This document shows positions 35,070 through 47,003 of a stretch of 64,000 bases of DNA, in pieces. Both the position numbers and the translations under genes were made by a program. The notes under the pieces were generated by a model, which was not told the origin of the DNA, ran no database searches, and saw nothing but the letters and a program-made list of their open reading frames with translations. This DNA comes from Gracilariopsis chorda (lineage: Eukaryota > Rhodophyta > Florideophyceae > Gracilariales > Gracilariaceae): the NCBI GenBank assembly GCA_003194525.1, contig NBIV01000086.1:124001-188000 (forward strand), given 5' to 3'. How positions within the stretch are numbered: the first letter of the stretch is position 1; each line of letters opens with the position of its first letter.

Positions 35070-35753
35070 ATGTCTACCATGGATCTGTCTAAAAGTTCCA
35101 CTATAGCGGGTGCGCTCCTCTCCAAGGCTAAACTGGTCGCAAAGGGGAAGTCTATCTCCGAAGCTGGAATCGAGGTGAAGTGGGTGCAAGCGTATGCCAA
35201 GATAGCCCGCCGTTGTCGGGACGACAAGGACTTGGTTCTAAGCCGCTACCCATACGAGCAAGGCCCCAGCGTTGGCGCTTTCACGGGCGGCTTCTTCGAG
35301 CATCGTGAGTGGCCCATACGCAAGGGGATGGAGGCACATAAGAGCATGCGAGCTGTGTTCGAAAATGAAGCCAACTACACCCATGCTTCTGGCTACTGGA
35401 TGGCGTTTCACCAGGCAGCCTTTTCTCTACGACAGGAAGCGCAGGAGCAGAAGAGCTACGATCAGGCTGAAGTGTTTGATGTTTGGGCCATTGTGGCTGT
35501 TTGCTATGGACTTAGAGTAACTGGGCTACGCGTTGAGTTCTACAAACTGGTTGCGCGAGATCCAACGTATACAAAGCTTGTCATGCCTAGTCTTGAGCAG
35601 CGTAATGACATACCTGTTGCTGATGACCTCGTCGAGCCATTGGAGAAGCTCGATGTTCACCTCTCCACCCAACTTATGAAAGCGTTCGCCACCCTTAATG
35701 CCAGTAACGCAACGAAGCAAGCTGGAGGCGGAGGAGCCGCGGGCGGCAATTAG
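35070..35753 (+). CDS. Gag-like ORF of DIRS-like element
   Basis: Intact 227 codons from ATG at 35070 (MSTMDLSKSSTIAGALLSKA) to a stop just before the RT region. The protein is mixed charged with aromatic patches (SGYWMAFHQAAFSLRQEAQE, DVWAIVAVCYGLRVTGLRV) and a Gly-rich tail (GGGGAAGGN). It has no zinc knuckle. Position and size fit the structural ORF of DIRS-type elements, which packages the RNA template. Confidence 0.65.
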   Translation: MSTMDLSKSSTIAGALLSKAKLVAKGKSISEAGIEVKWVQAYAKIARRCRDDKDLVLSRYPYEQGPSVGAFTGGFFEHREWPIRKGMEAHKSMRAVFENEANYTHASGYWMAFHQAAFSLRQEAQEQKSYDQAEVFDVWAIVAVCYGLRVTGLRVEFYKLVARDPTYTKLVMPSLEQRNDIPVADDLVEPLEKLDVHLSTQLMKAFATLNASNATKQAGGGGAAGGN

Positions 35754-35759
35754 CCGCTA

Positions 35760-37650
35760 TTGGGAATGGGCACCCTCTTTGGGGTGGGTCACAAGCCCAC
35801 ATCGAAGAATGGCGTCAGTTGGGTGGCTCGGATTATCTGCGCCTGGCGATCCAGTTTGGAATTTTCGAGAGGCCTTCAGTCCCGTTCAAGCCAGGGTGAG
35901 GCACGGAGCTTTCGGATATTCCGCAGTCTGCAGAATATCGGGCGTTTGCCTCTGCAGATCTCGAGGAGGGGTGTCGGTCCGGAGTCAATCACGAGATATC
36001 ACAAGCCCACGCCGCAAGAGCGGAGCGGGAAGGAGCAGTTATCTCCTCGGCCTTCACTTTGTGGCAAGACAGTGGGGAGGGAATGAAGGGACGCTTTGTC
36101 GTCAATCTCTCCACGCAATCCAAGCAATGGCCCAAAGGGTCGGTTCGCATGGAGTCAATTGCCGAATTCGCTATGGAGATACAGAAGGGCGACCACTTCC
36201 TGTCGATGGACTTGTACAAGGGCTATCGACATTTCAGGCTCGCGCCGGCCATGCGCGATTGGTTCATCTTCCCTTACGCGGGTCGCTATAACCAGTGTGT
36301 CGCTTTGCGCTTTGGTTGGGGTCGTTCAACGCTCTGGTTTACGCAGCTGATGGCAGTGTTTGTGACGGCACTGCGTTGCAGGGTTTACCGGGTCCTCCCA
36401 TATCTCGACGACTTCCTTTTGGCCCCGTCAGTCGCTGGGGTGGTGTCTTCACCACATCATTGCCTACTGGCATCCCAATTCGTGGAAGATCTTCTAGACA
36501 GGCTGGGCTTACGTCGTCATCCCACCAAAGGCAATTGGGTAGGCAGCACGGAGATCAAGCACCTGGGGGTGCGTGTAGACAGCGCAGCAGTGAATATCTT
36601 CATATCCCCGTGGAAGCTGATGAGGGTACGGGGGCTCGCCAAGCAGCTGTTGAAGCAGGTTCGATTTGGAAAGCGCTGGGTGCAGCGCGATTCCGTAGCC
36701 CAATTCTGTGGAGTGTGCGTCTCACTTTCTTTGGCCATGCCGTGGGCGCGTTTGTACAGCCGATCTATATACTGGGACGTGTCGTCTCGCTAGCCTCGGG
36801 ATTCCCGGGAAGGGTCCGGTTGAGCCACCAAAGCATAGCGGATTTGCGAAGGTGGTGCGAGTTGAGCAAGACGGAGTTGGCAGGACGCCCCATGACCCCA
36901 CCACGGCCGACGGTTTCAATCCACACAGATGCTGCCGACGTCGGCTATGGTGGCACTTTAAATGTAGACGACCTCAGTGCAGGGGTCCCAGGAAAGTGGA
37001 AAGCACAAGGGATATGGAGCTGGAAAGACCGGGCCGAGTCGATATCATATCGGGAGCTAAAGGCCATTCGCATGCTTCTGACCGGATCGCTGGGCGAACA
37101 GCTGCTCCTTCAGCACCATCGGGACTTGCTTTTGCATGTCGACAACCAGGCAGTAGTGCACGTAACCAATGCCTTGGTTTCGGCAAGCCGACCCATGATG
37201 AGGGAGCTGCGTCGTTTAAAATCCGTCCTCGACAGGCACGGAATTCAGATTCGTTCGGAATGGATTCCATCTGTGGCCAACAAGTTCGCCGATGCGCTGT
37301 CGCGACGCTTCTCCCGCGGCGACTTGCAGATACGGAGGCAGCTTCGGCGTTCCGTCGTGGCTGGGATGAAGGCTCTGAGCGACGCTTTCCCTTACCGGCC
37401 GGTAGGAGAGCACCCAACATTCGCCCGCCGGCAAGCATTCCACGATTTGTCGAGCATATGGAGCCTTGAAGAAGTCCGGCTCTTGTGTCCGGCGGTCGAC
37501 TTGATACCGGCGACGCTCCACAAGCTCCAGGAGACGCGCGCGCCAGCGTTATTATTGATCCAGAAGTGGCCGTACCAGGGCTGGTACCACAAGGCGTTAC
37601 AGATGGCATCACAAGTGGAGGAACTGGACGCGGCGCCGGAGGAGATATGA
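35760..37650 (+). pseudogene. RT-RNase H of DIRS-like element
   Basis: RT is in the frame 36059-36793: GRFVVNLSTQSKQW, GDHFLSMDLYKGYRHFRL, QCVALRFGWGRSTLWFTQLM and the catalytic box VLPYLDDFLLAPS. The RNase H blocks are in the frame ending at 37650: VSIHTDAADVGYGGTL (Asp), ESISYRELKAIRMLL (Glu), LLLHVDNQAVVHVTNAL (Asp) and WIPSVANKFADALSR, then the DIRS-typical KWPYQGWYHKAL. All acidic residues are kept. A frameshift near 36800 separates the two parts, and the N-terminus (35760-36060) is in other frames. One or two lesions are enough to explain the breaks. Confidence 0.78.
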
Positions 37651-37664
37651 GCGGGGCACCGCCA

Positions 37665-38778
37665 CATCAATCCGAACTGGAAGCTCCTGTTGGCGTAAGT
37701 GAACCTCGAATAGGAGCGTGCGCTGCTGGGCGCATGGCACTCGCCGATGCAGCGCTGGAACGGATTGGACCGTTGCGACCAACTCCAGGCCTTCTCCGAT
37801 CATCCCAACTTCTTGCTGACTTTGCGTGGAGCACGCGCACGGTGCAGAGCAGAAATTGACAATGGAAGACTTGGGTTGGGTTCTGCTCGGCAGAAAACCG
37901 TACGTTGCTCCCCGCTACCGAGGCGCATTTTTTGGCTTTCATCGGATGGCTGGCAAGTGAGAAAGAAGCAGGGTACCGTCGAGTTGGCAGCTCGTCTCTC
38001 CCGCAGTATTTCAGCGCAGTACGGCAGATGCAAGTGCTTCTCACTGGAGTTCCTCTGCCATCGTATCCTTTCGTGGCTCACGTCAGGCGTGCGTATGCGT
38101 GGTGGCAAGAGGAGAAATATCCACAGAAAGAAGTGCGCGTTGAAGCGGCGGCTTCGGTTGTGCAAGCCATTTGGGGAGTTGGGATGCAGACGGGCGACCC
38201 TAGCCGACTGCGTGATGTTGCCGTGGTTTTGTTCGCGTATTGCTTCAATGGCTTGCGTGAAAGTTCCGTGTTAACTTTGCGCGCAGATCAAGTTGACTTG
38301 CAGGCGGACGAAATGGTGGCACGGCTTTCCTTTATGAAGAGTCAGATGGCGAGCCATGTGCCGCTTGTTCGGTATCATCGCGCGGTAGAGGCGCACCCGT
38401 CACCGGTAGACCTTTTGGTTATGTTGAAAGCACGCACGTGAACGCCATGGATGCTTTTTCGGGCTGCAGGGGGAGCGTGATCGTTTGCCGGAGCACACAA
38501 TGACGCTGGCTTTGCAGCGGTGCTTGCAAGCCGTCAGTATGGTGGCGCCCGCAGGGGGGAAGTATACGTTTCATTCGCTCCGCATTGGCGCACAGACGGA
38601 ACAGGTGTTGTTAGGGATACCGCTGGAGGTTCGTTTGGCACGTTTCGTTTGGGGCCCGCGAAGCACTGAAATGGCAGCAACATACTTTGATCGCACTGTA
38701 GTGTCGTCCGCGGCGTCGTTCTGGATGTTCGGGATGCCGTTCGGAGTTCGGCAGCCCGTGCCCCCCGCGACTGTGTAA
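37665..38778 (+). pseudogene. Tyrosine recombinase of DIRS-like element
   Basis: The frame starts near 37665 and meets TGA at 37857-37859, then resumes with AEIHF-like ATEAHFLAFIGWLASEKEA and SLPQYFSAVRQMQVLL (N-terminal helical domain). The catalytic half has Arg in CFNGLRESSVLTLRADQV, the pair His/Arg in YTFHSLRIGAQT, Trp in RFVWGPRSTEM and the nucleophile Tyr in AATYFDRTV. A second TGA at 38439-38441 and a shift lie between the Arg and His/Arg boxes. The enzyme would integrate a circular cDNA. All key residues survive although the frame is broken. Confidence 0.75.
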
Positions 38779-38844
38779 CGCGGCCGTCGCGCGCGACCCG
38801 CTCGCTCCGGATCGGAGCCCTGGGGGTGCGTTCGTTGTTGGAAG

Positions 38845-39047
38845 TTTCGTCATGTGTAGACCGGAGTTTTATGCTGATGAAAGAATAATATATGAATAGC
38901 AAGGCCGGCCACGTACTGAGCGCGGCGTGCGCACCGCGTCCAGATTGGCTTCGTGATCCGATTGGGATCCGCATTGGCGCCGCCGCCGGTCCACAAATGG
39001 GAAGAGCGAAGGCAACACCACGGTCGACGGTATGCCTCTCTCTTTGC
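38845..39047 (+). repeat. Terminal direct repeat A2
   Basis: Second copy of the 203 bp repeat; starts TTTCGTCATGTGTAGACCGG and ends CTCTCTTTGC. It begins 66 bases after the recombinase stop. Confidence 0.85.
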
Positions 39048-39541
39048 TTCACCCACCCGCCCTTCCGAAACTCGGAACATGCCTTCTCTTTGGATGGCGG
39101 GAAACAAAAATGAGTATCATTCTACGCGCGGCATTTAGGGTTTCTTAGGGGGGAGCTCCCTAAAATGGCGGAGCCCTCCCTGTGCGCCAGGAGCCGTTCA
39201 GGTACCTTTACTGACCCCCGCCTAAACGAGCGAGCCGGCTTGCCCACGCAGCCACGGGTGACCTCACTGTGGGAAGGTGATTACGCGTGTGTCTCGAGAG
39301 GTATTTATACCCGACCCGCCCGGGCGCGAGCTCGAACTCCGCCGTTAAAGCATAGAGGCTGACCCAGATATATTTAACGTTAGCTTATTTCTGTGTTGCA
39401 GGAATACGTCTTTCAAATGACCGCTGGTGAATAAAAGAGAATAGTTTCATAAGAATTCTCGTACCAACCAGTATCTATACGAGTGGCTGATGGTATACCT
39501 CTTTCGCAGACAACGCGCTACGTTTGAAAGGCTCTCTGACC
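39048..39541. other. Spacer, no gene recognised
   Basis: Contains a small GGGGGGAGCTCCC palindrome near 39150 and a short AT-rich run before the next ORF. Confidence 0.4.
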
Positions 39542-40463
39542 ATGAGCACGTCCGGATATTCTGAAAAGTCGTCGAAAGACGCCAAGCCTACGCAGACTAC
39601 AACAGGTTTGGCCGGAAAAACCCAAATCCATTCTCCCGAACTACCAAAAGAGTCTGCCTTATCGTCCACTACGCACAAACTGAAGCGATTTCGGTTTACT
39701 CAAGCATATGATACATTTCTCCTCCAGGCAGTGCGAGAATCCAACGCGCATGTTCCAAAATGGGGCAAAACTGACGTCATATTTGATAAAGTGCTCAATA
39801 CTTTTCTCGCAGTTGTTCCTAGTGCAGTGTTTTTGCATATGAATCTTCAATCACGGAAGACGCTCATCGATCGATTTAAAAGGCTTGTGGCTATACGAAG
39901 AGTGGACATTAAGCGTAATGTGTCTGCAACTGGAATTGTTGAGGAGTATGGTGAAAAGGAAGTGCTGGTAGATGATCTTATTCTTGAAATGAATGAAAAA
40001 GCAGAAGCAATGAAGGTAGAAAAGGAAGAGCTTAGCGCACATGAGAAGAAACTAATGGATCCCGGTAAGCAAATACCCAAGAAGGCTATGAAACGCAAGA
40101 CAACTGCAGTGCAAAAGTGATGGTGGAACTGATATCTCGAAATCGCCAGGCAGGAAACGCGCTCGACGTTTGGAGGCTTCTAATTCTGCTGGCGATATGA
40201 CAGTTTTTCTTCTTGAGCAATTAAAAGAACGTCAAGTATTAGAACAGGAGTGGTTTGACATGGAACAGGAACGCTTAAAGATGGAAAGGGAGAGAAACGA
40301 GAAAGATTGGCAATATTTTGAGGCTTCGAGGAGAGACGCGGACAGTAGATTGGGGTTTGAGAGGAAATGATTTGAAATGGAAAAAGAAGAGCGTGCTCTA
40401 GCATTTGCAGAGAAGAAACAGATGATTGGTTTGATTGAGGCTTTGACAAAGAAGCTTCAGTGA
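39542..40463 (+). pseudogene. Myb/SANT-like protein with coiled-coil tail, frameshifted
   Basis: ATG at 39542 opens MSTSGYSEKSSKDAK. A trihelix/SANT-like domain follows (FRFTQAYDTFLLQAVRESNA, WGKTDVIFDKVLNTFL, RKTLIDRFKRLVAIRRVDIK), then the TGIVEEYGEKEVLVDDLI block and a basic segment. The ORF ends at 40120. A one-base shift rejoins it to a Lys/Arg stretch (PGRKRARRLEASN) and a long charged coiled-coil (MEQERLKMERERNEKDW), with a further in-frame TGA at 40368-40370. The layout is that of transposon-associated DNA-binding partners such as Harbinger Myb-like proteins. It is not close in sequence to the one at 26.8-27.7 kb. Confidence 0.55.
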
Positions 40464-40879
40464 GGTAAACTGCGTATGAGAGTACATTAATTGGTTTGTT
40501 TACCGCAGGTGGTATTTCACAGGTTGCTCTTATTTCGTACGTGCGTTTTTGCGGTTGGGACGGCCTGTTTGTTCATGCTTCGTGCGATCGCTATACAGAC
40601 GCTTGTTTACCTGTTTTCAAGATGATTGTCTGACTGAGTGCTTTTCCTTGTTCGAAACTTGTGGCTTTAGTTGAGTACTTTTACGTGACAGTGGACATGT
40701 GGCACCGACAGCAGGGTTCGCGGACACTACAGCAATCCCATCAGAACTCACAAGCGCGAGTTATGGAGATGGACGTGCGACTATTAGGCTGTGGATTTGT
40801 GTGCTTCAACTTATTCACAACAGCCTCTGATTTGTGAGGCGCTAACTGGCGTTTTGCGTGTTTGCAGAGGAGTGACTAC
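40464..40879. other. Intergenic, no gene recognised
   Basis: No ORF or repeat of note between the SANT-like gene and the STT3 pseudogene start. Confidence 0.4.
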
Positions 40880-42299
40880 ATGTCCGCATCTAGAGACAGA
40901 AGTTTGGACCGTTAAAAAGCCAGATCAACCTTTGGACTGGCTCGCAGTTCGAACTACATTGTATCGTTTTCCATCCGGTTTTTCTCAGTCCTGCGATATG
41001 AAAGCATAATCCCCGAGTTTGAAACGTGGTTCAATTTCCAAAGCACAAGGTAAGCTTAACCCTTACACCGTGAACTACTACCGCTAATGTCCAGAGCTTT
41101 AATGTCTAGCACCCTCTTCTCCCCATGGGTCGATGCACTCAAACTTGCGAATAACCCCCTTTGCAATTTGTCAGAGTTCTGGTCGAAGAAGTTCCCTAAA
41201 AGTTTGGGAGCTGGTTTGATTCAAGATCATGGTACACGCCCGGTAGAATCGTTAGGGGTACGGTTTATCCCGGGGTAATGTATACAGCTGTTTTCATGTA
41301 CAATGCAATAAATTTTCTCGGCTTTCAAGTCAACATTCGGGACGTTTGCGTGCTAAGAGCCCCGGTATTCTCAGCAATGGTAAAATTATCTGCCTGTGAT
41401 CTTACAAAAGAAGCATCTGACACAGCATCAGGCATAGTTGCTGCCGTTGCTGCCGCTATCATATCTGTTGTGCCTGGGTATATATCCCGTTCGGTCGTTG
41501 GCTCTTATTGCAACGAAGGCGTTGCAATCACTGCCATGATTTTATGCTTCTACCTATGGACCAAAGCAGTGAGTACAGGCTATTTGTTCTGGTCAGGAAT
41601 GGCTACTCTATCATACTTGTTCATGGTGGCCTGTTGGAGTAGATAATTCTTTCTGATTAACTTGATCCCGGTTTACGTCCTTGTCCTGCTCTTTACAGGG
41701 CATTAATCGCACGGCTATATTTGGCGTAAAACACTTTCTACGTGCTTGAAACGCTTCTCTCCATGCAAATCCGATTTGTTGGATTCAACGCTGATCAAAC
41801 TCCTGAACATCTCGGGCGTTTGGAACGTTTGGTCTCATTACCTGTATTGTTTACAAACTCGGTACGCAGTTTCCCCGAACCGAGGGTGTTCAAATCTTTT
41901 GTAAGCTGGCGTGCACTCTTCACGTTGTCCGTTCTTGTATCTCTGGTTCTTGTATCATTTGCGCCCGACAGCAGCGGTCGTATGACCGGTAGGATTCCAA
42001 CATATCTTGATCCGACGTATGCATCTAGGAACATTCCTATTATTGCATCCGAGTCAGAGCATCAGCCCAAAGCATGGGGATCGTACTTTTTCGACCTCCA
42101 CTTGACTGTGTATTTGATGCCTATTGGACTGTACTTTTGTTTCAAGAAGCTGTCCGATGCGAATATGTTCTTGATTACGTATGGTGCATTCGCTGTGTAC
42201 TTTTCCGGAGCCATGGTTCGAATTATGCTTGTGTTTGCTCCTGCTGCGTCTATGCTAAGCGCGATTGGAATATCAGAAACGTTGAAATGCTGCTTCTGA
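40880..42299 (+). pseudogene. STT3: STT3 oligosaccharyltransferase catalytic subunit, pseudogene
   Basis: STT3 transfers the lipid-linked glycan to Asn in the ER lumen. An ATG at 40880 leads in frame, across TAA 40913-40915, to FSIRFFSVLRYESIIPEFET (first transmembrane helix and first luminal loop). A GT-AG intron (41050-41174, GTAAGC...TTTGTCAG) precedes WFDSRSWYTPGRIVRGTVYP, VNIRDVCVLRAPVFSAM and VPGYISRSVVGSYCNEGVAI. After frame breaks come LETLLSMQIRFVGFN, DPTYASRNIPIIASESEHQP and AWGSYFFDLHLTVY. The family's EFDPW reads EFETW and its SYDNE reads SYCNE, so two catalytic acidic positions are changed. Further stops lie at 41197, 41644 and 41704, with a frameshift near 41730. The copy ends before the WWDYG motif. 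A functional copy must exist elsewhere in the genome. Confidence 0.88.
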
Positions 42300-42832
42300 T
42301 CTTTGTAGGCGAACAAACAGTGAATCCGGCAAATGGACATCGCCGCGAAATCGAAACAACCTTATCGTTTTCTCTATCAAGACGCAGAACAGAAACGCGT
42401 TCAGAGTACATAAAACAAGTTTTCTACGTAACATGAGAACCCATCTGTACCAAGCATGTGATAGTTTCACTTCGTCCACCCGTACTTCCAAAGAAGCAGC
42501 CGTCTTCCTTTACTGTGTACAGGCTTCACGTGGCTCGAGGTATGCGTTCATTGGAAGCGAATCCTGGTTGTGCCTTCTGTTCATATCTGTTACCATTGTA
42601 TTGCACCTTGCTGTTTTGGAATAGCTTGATACCTGTTAGCGTAGCCGCTGGGGGTAAAGCTTATGAAGCGTTTAGTAGAAAGAGCTTTGCACTCCTATAA
42701 TAACAGTGAACGGGAATATCAATTGATGTTGAAGTTGAGGGTCACCGGCAACCCTTTCGCGATCTGGAGTAAAACCTTTTAACGTCGCATGATGTGGTTG
42801 TTACGTTAATTTTCTTTTCTTTATCAATCTAC
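42300..42832. other. Spacer between two pseudogenes
   Basis: Tail-to-tail interval of the STT3 and spindle-protein pseudogenes; ORFs at 42433-42700 show no domain and no further STT3 motif. Confidence 0.45.
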
Positions 42833-43717
42833 TCAAACCACTCCTTTCGATTTCAATTCACTCAACAGAGAACACAAGATACGATGTGAAGGCCGTATCC
42901 TAAGCTCTACCGAAGCACTTTCTTTCTGAACTGCTGCAAGATGTTCGCTGAGAAGCAAGTGTCGACTGACTCCTTTTTCTCGCAGGCGAACTTGATTAAC
43001 AATCAATCTGGCGTGCTGAACCCGAATGCGATGCTTGCGTTCCTGGTTTGCGGCTGAGTTGAGTAGATTGTTGATTCTTTCAAGTCTGTTTAGAGCATTC
43101 TCATTTTTCCTCACCAAGGTTTCTCCGTGGAAATCCTGCGATAAACATTCCAAGACAGAAACCGCAGCCTCGAGGATGCCCTCACGATCTCTATAGAACT
43201 GCGCACAGGTAGCAATCACATCTATGCAATCTCCCACTGAAATAACATCCGCCACACCGTCTTGTACTTCAAAGAAATCACGAATGATAGTTATCCCTCT
43301 ATCGATAAGGCGAATATGCGTAGAGGTTCGGTGCAGGTGTCTCAAAACCACTAGAATAGTTCTAATGATGTTCTCACAAACCATGCTATGACGTTCGGGT
43401 GTTCTGTGTTCTAAGGAATCGGACATAAAACGAGAAGGTGATACTGTTGCTGTCGATATTCTCAGGGTGAGAGCATGAAGCTTGCTCGCAGAACTGGAAT
43501 TACTCATTACGTCGTCAACAGGCTTCCTCGAGGAAGTAATATTGAAAGAACTCAGTTCATCTGAAAGATTTTCCAAGTTACTGGCATCTTCGGGGCGCCG
43601 TTAAGCCGCACAGTTTGATCGTTACTTCGTGGACTGGACTTAGTTTGCTCAAAGTAATCCTTTCTTTGTAATGCCTGCAGGGATGTGAATCCATATTTGA
43701 CGGATAGTCCAGAATTC

Positions 43718-44045
43718 TGTTGATTGCGCATATGCGTGAGACGCATATGCGGCTGAATTGTAGGTAGCAGGTTGCGTAGGTAGCAGGTTATCGTAGGTAG
43801 ACCTGCACCACGGGTTTGAAAGCAGTTACCCATAGACCGTGGGTGACGTCAAAAACGAGGTAGTTTCCTGTTTGAGAGCTGCCCGAAGGAGGCAGAATAA
43901 ATACCCGGTTTCGGTATGAAGAAACCGAAACGGGGGGCATCCTCAGACGAACTTCTGAGGTCCTGTGCCTGTTCCATCGCCTGGCGTTCACTCGCACGCC
44001 TCCGTCGTGCGACTGCCCGCTCCAGCTTTCCTGTCCTGACCAACA
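43718..44045 (+). repeat. 5' LTR of element B
   Basis: 328 bp; contains tandem GTAGGTAGCAGGTT words at about 43761-43800, an AGAATAAATA word near 43895 and the perfect inverted word GGTTTCGGTATGAAGAAACCG near 43910. Confidence 0.88.
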
Positions 44046-47003
44046 AAGCGCTATGCTTCAACGAAGAGTACCAGGACACGGCTGGGACAGAATGTCGTCA
44101 TACGGAATCGTGACCACTATCCAAGCCCCTACACTATCCAGTGCAACCCAACCGGACTTGATACAGTTTGACGTTAATTTCTCGGCGTACACGGAACGCA
44201 TTGAGGACATCAACGCTGGCCGAGCTGCAAGCCAAAGGATTAAGGCCGCGTCTGTCAGGCAATGCATGAAGCCGAAACTACTGCACAGTCTGTGCGTGTT
44301 GGGCCGTATCGAAGGAGCCGCATCATCCGAAGACGCCACTGACGAAGCAGTTCAGTATTGGTTCAACAGTCGGCTCGCCTCAACAGTGAGAGATCTTATT
44401 CACCGAGTGGAGGAAGCAATTTCTAGAGTCAAGCACAAGCAGATGAGGAGGGACCCTCCTGGAGCAGCCGAGCAGTTCGTGTTGGATGTCATTGCCGCGC
44501 TCGATTAGTACAATACCTCGAGCATCATCAGGGATAAAGATCAGTGTAAAAAGCTCGTAGTGAAGCTCGTGCTGAAGCTCGAACCCCCGGAACTCAGACA
44601 AATTGTCGCCGACCAAAGGCAGTTGTGGAAAAGGAGGAAAAAGGCGACTTGAATTTCTTTGCGAACACGATCTCCACGCTCGCTTCGCAGGTGGACGTCG
44701 TGCAATGCGCCAGTTCAAAGCTGAGGCGGAAGCACACACATGCAATCCCTGTCGGAGGACCAACAGCAAATCCTGGTGAACCCGAAAGGAAAAAACCAAG
44801 GAGAGGCACGCGTGCCCAGAAGACAGGTAGTGGAAGTCGCAGCACCACTGACCAGAACTCGAAGGATAGGGCAAGCTCTGAGAAATGGACGAAACCCTGC
44901 TTGAACAAAGCAAAGTGTTCCGGAGTGCACCCCATCAGTCAGTGCCCCGTAACCACGAAGGAAGAGCGGCGCGAATTACTCGACCTGCACTTCGGGAGGA
45001 AGAGAAAGAACGGAAAGAACGCGAAGGCCGCTGTACTCCGCTCCGCCTCTGAACCCACCCCGAACGCAGAAGACGGTCGATACAAAATCCTTCTGAACGA
45101 CATCAAAACCGTGGCCCTAGGAGACTCTGGCGCAGACTATTCAACCATACCTTCGGACTTCTTCTCGTCAATTTGTGCCAAGTACTCCGAGCTCACAGCC
45201 GAGCCGCTCGAGAAACCCATGACACTCGATACCGCACTGAAGTCTGACGAATCGCTGCCACCAGTGACTGCGTACCGAAAAGTCAACCTGGATCTGACCA
45301 TCGTGCTACCGCAGACAGGAATCCCTGTGCGCATCAGAGACGTACAGTACTGATCGCGGACACGGAAATGTCTGAGGTACTCCTCGGCAGGCCGCTACTG
45401 AAGGCGATGGGATTCGATTTCAATGAACACTTACATCACGTGGCGTCGCTCATAGATGGTAAAACAGAAGAGGAACTACAAGGAGGACCTTGTAGACTAT
45501 CTGCAGCGACATATCAGCGTCTAAGCTATACGGACATGGACGACGACCCCATAGACCCGCCGGAGTGCCTGCAAGCCGGATTCGGCGTGGATTCCGCGGA
45601 ATCGATCACCGAAGCAATCGAGAGGGCTGTCGAGGAGGCCAGCAAGAACGGTCTATCGGATGGAGGCACGAGGAAACGTCGGGGCATGTTAGAAAAACAT
45701 CGAAGCTGTTTTTGGATCAAGCTAGGACCGGACCCACCAGCTGATGTACGTCCTCTTGCGATCAAGCTCGACCCAAATGCCAAACCCTACCGTTCCCTGC
45801 AGCGCTGATACTCGCCAGCGCAAAGAGTTTTTATCAAGCACACGATTCGCGAGCTCGAGAAGATCGGCGCAATATACAAGAACGATCAGGCACGGTGGGC
45901 ATGCCCGGCCCTGGCAGTTCCAAAACTGGGTACAGACAAGCTTCGATTCACGGTCGACCTGCGAGGAACCAATGCCAAGACTCTACCATTGCAGTCCGCG
46001 ATGCCCCACCTGGAATCGATGCTACATGACTGTGGAGAAAGCGAATGTTTGGCGAATATTGATTTCACGCACAGGTATTGGCAAATACCCTTCGACAAGC
46101 TTTCGCAAGAAGTCATGTCTATTCAAACACCAGCAGGAATATATTCACCGGCGAGGACGTTACAGGGGGGCACTGATTCTGGCAACCATTTCCAATCCGT
46201 AACCAGAGAAAAGTTCGAGGGCAAGGTACAGCGCATGCTGCACTGGTTAGACGATTTCCTCATCCACGCCAAGGACGAGAACGAGCAGCTGTCCGATATC
46301 GCCTCATTTCTCGAGGTGTGTACAGAAGTCGGGTTCAAAGTGAACCCCAAGAAGTCTTGCTTCTTCACCACCGAGGTGAAATTTTGCGGAAGGATAATTT
46401 CATCCGAAGGAGTCCAGTTCGGCCCTTGAAATTTGGAGGCTGTACTGGCGATGAAACTCCCGAGGATGGGAGACGAGTTGCAGCACTTGCTGTGCGCAAC
46501 CAACTGGATGAGAACATCCATTCCTCAGTACTCCCGAATCGTAGAACCTCTCCACCAACTGCTGGAAGAAGCATGCCGGAAGGCCGGGAAGAGGACGAAG
46601 AAAGCTCTCCAGAAGGTAAAGCTTGAATGGAACGAAACCCACTCCGCAACTTTCGAGCACCTCAAAGAGCAGCTAGCAGAAGCAACGAAACTGGCGCTTC
46701 CAAAGGAAGGGTACCGCCTTTGTCTGTTCCCGGACGCTTTAGATACACATTGGGCAGCTGTTCTTACGCAATATCCCGAGAATGAGCAGAAGAAGCCGAT
46801 CGAAGAGCAAACCCAAGAACCGCTGTGCTTTCTATCCGGAGCCTTTAAAGGTTCATCGGAGCGCTGGAGTGTCCCCGAGAAGGAAGGATTCGCGATTGTC
46901 GAATCCATGTGCAGGTTGGACTATCTAACATTCGGACGACTAGTCTCCATCTACACCGACCACGCAAATCTCGTGTACATTTACGATCCATACGGTCGCA
47001 ATC

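Larger units (their letters stand above)
34783..39047 (+). mobile_element. DIRS-like retrotransposon with direct terminal repeats
   Basis: A near-complete element of 4.27 kb: a 203 bp repeat at each end in the same orientation, then a Gag-like ORF, RT, RNase H and a tyrosine recombinase in place of an integrase. Direct repeats set it apart from DIRS1 proper, which has inverted ends, and point to the PAT/Ngaro side of the order, where split direct repeats (A1-B1-A2-B2) are known. I could identify the A pair but not a B pair. Gag is intact and the rest has a few breaks. Confidence 0.78.

Noticed and set aside
34788-35189. Minus-strand ORF similar to one at 38850-39107
   Set aside because: The shared part is the 203 bp direct repeat of the DIRS-like element, not a gene family.
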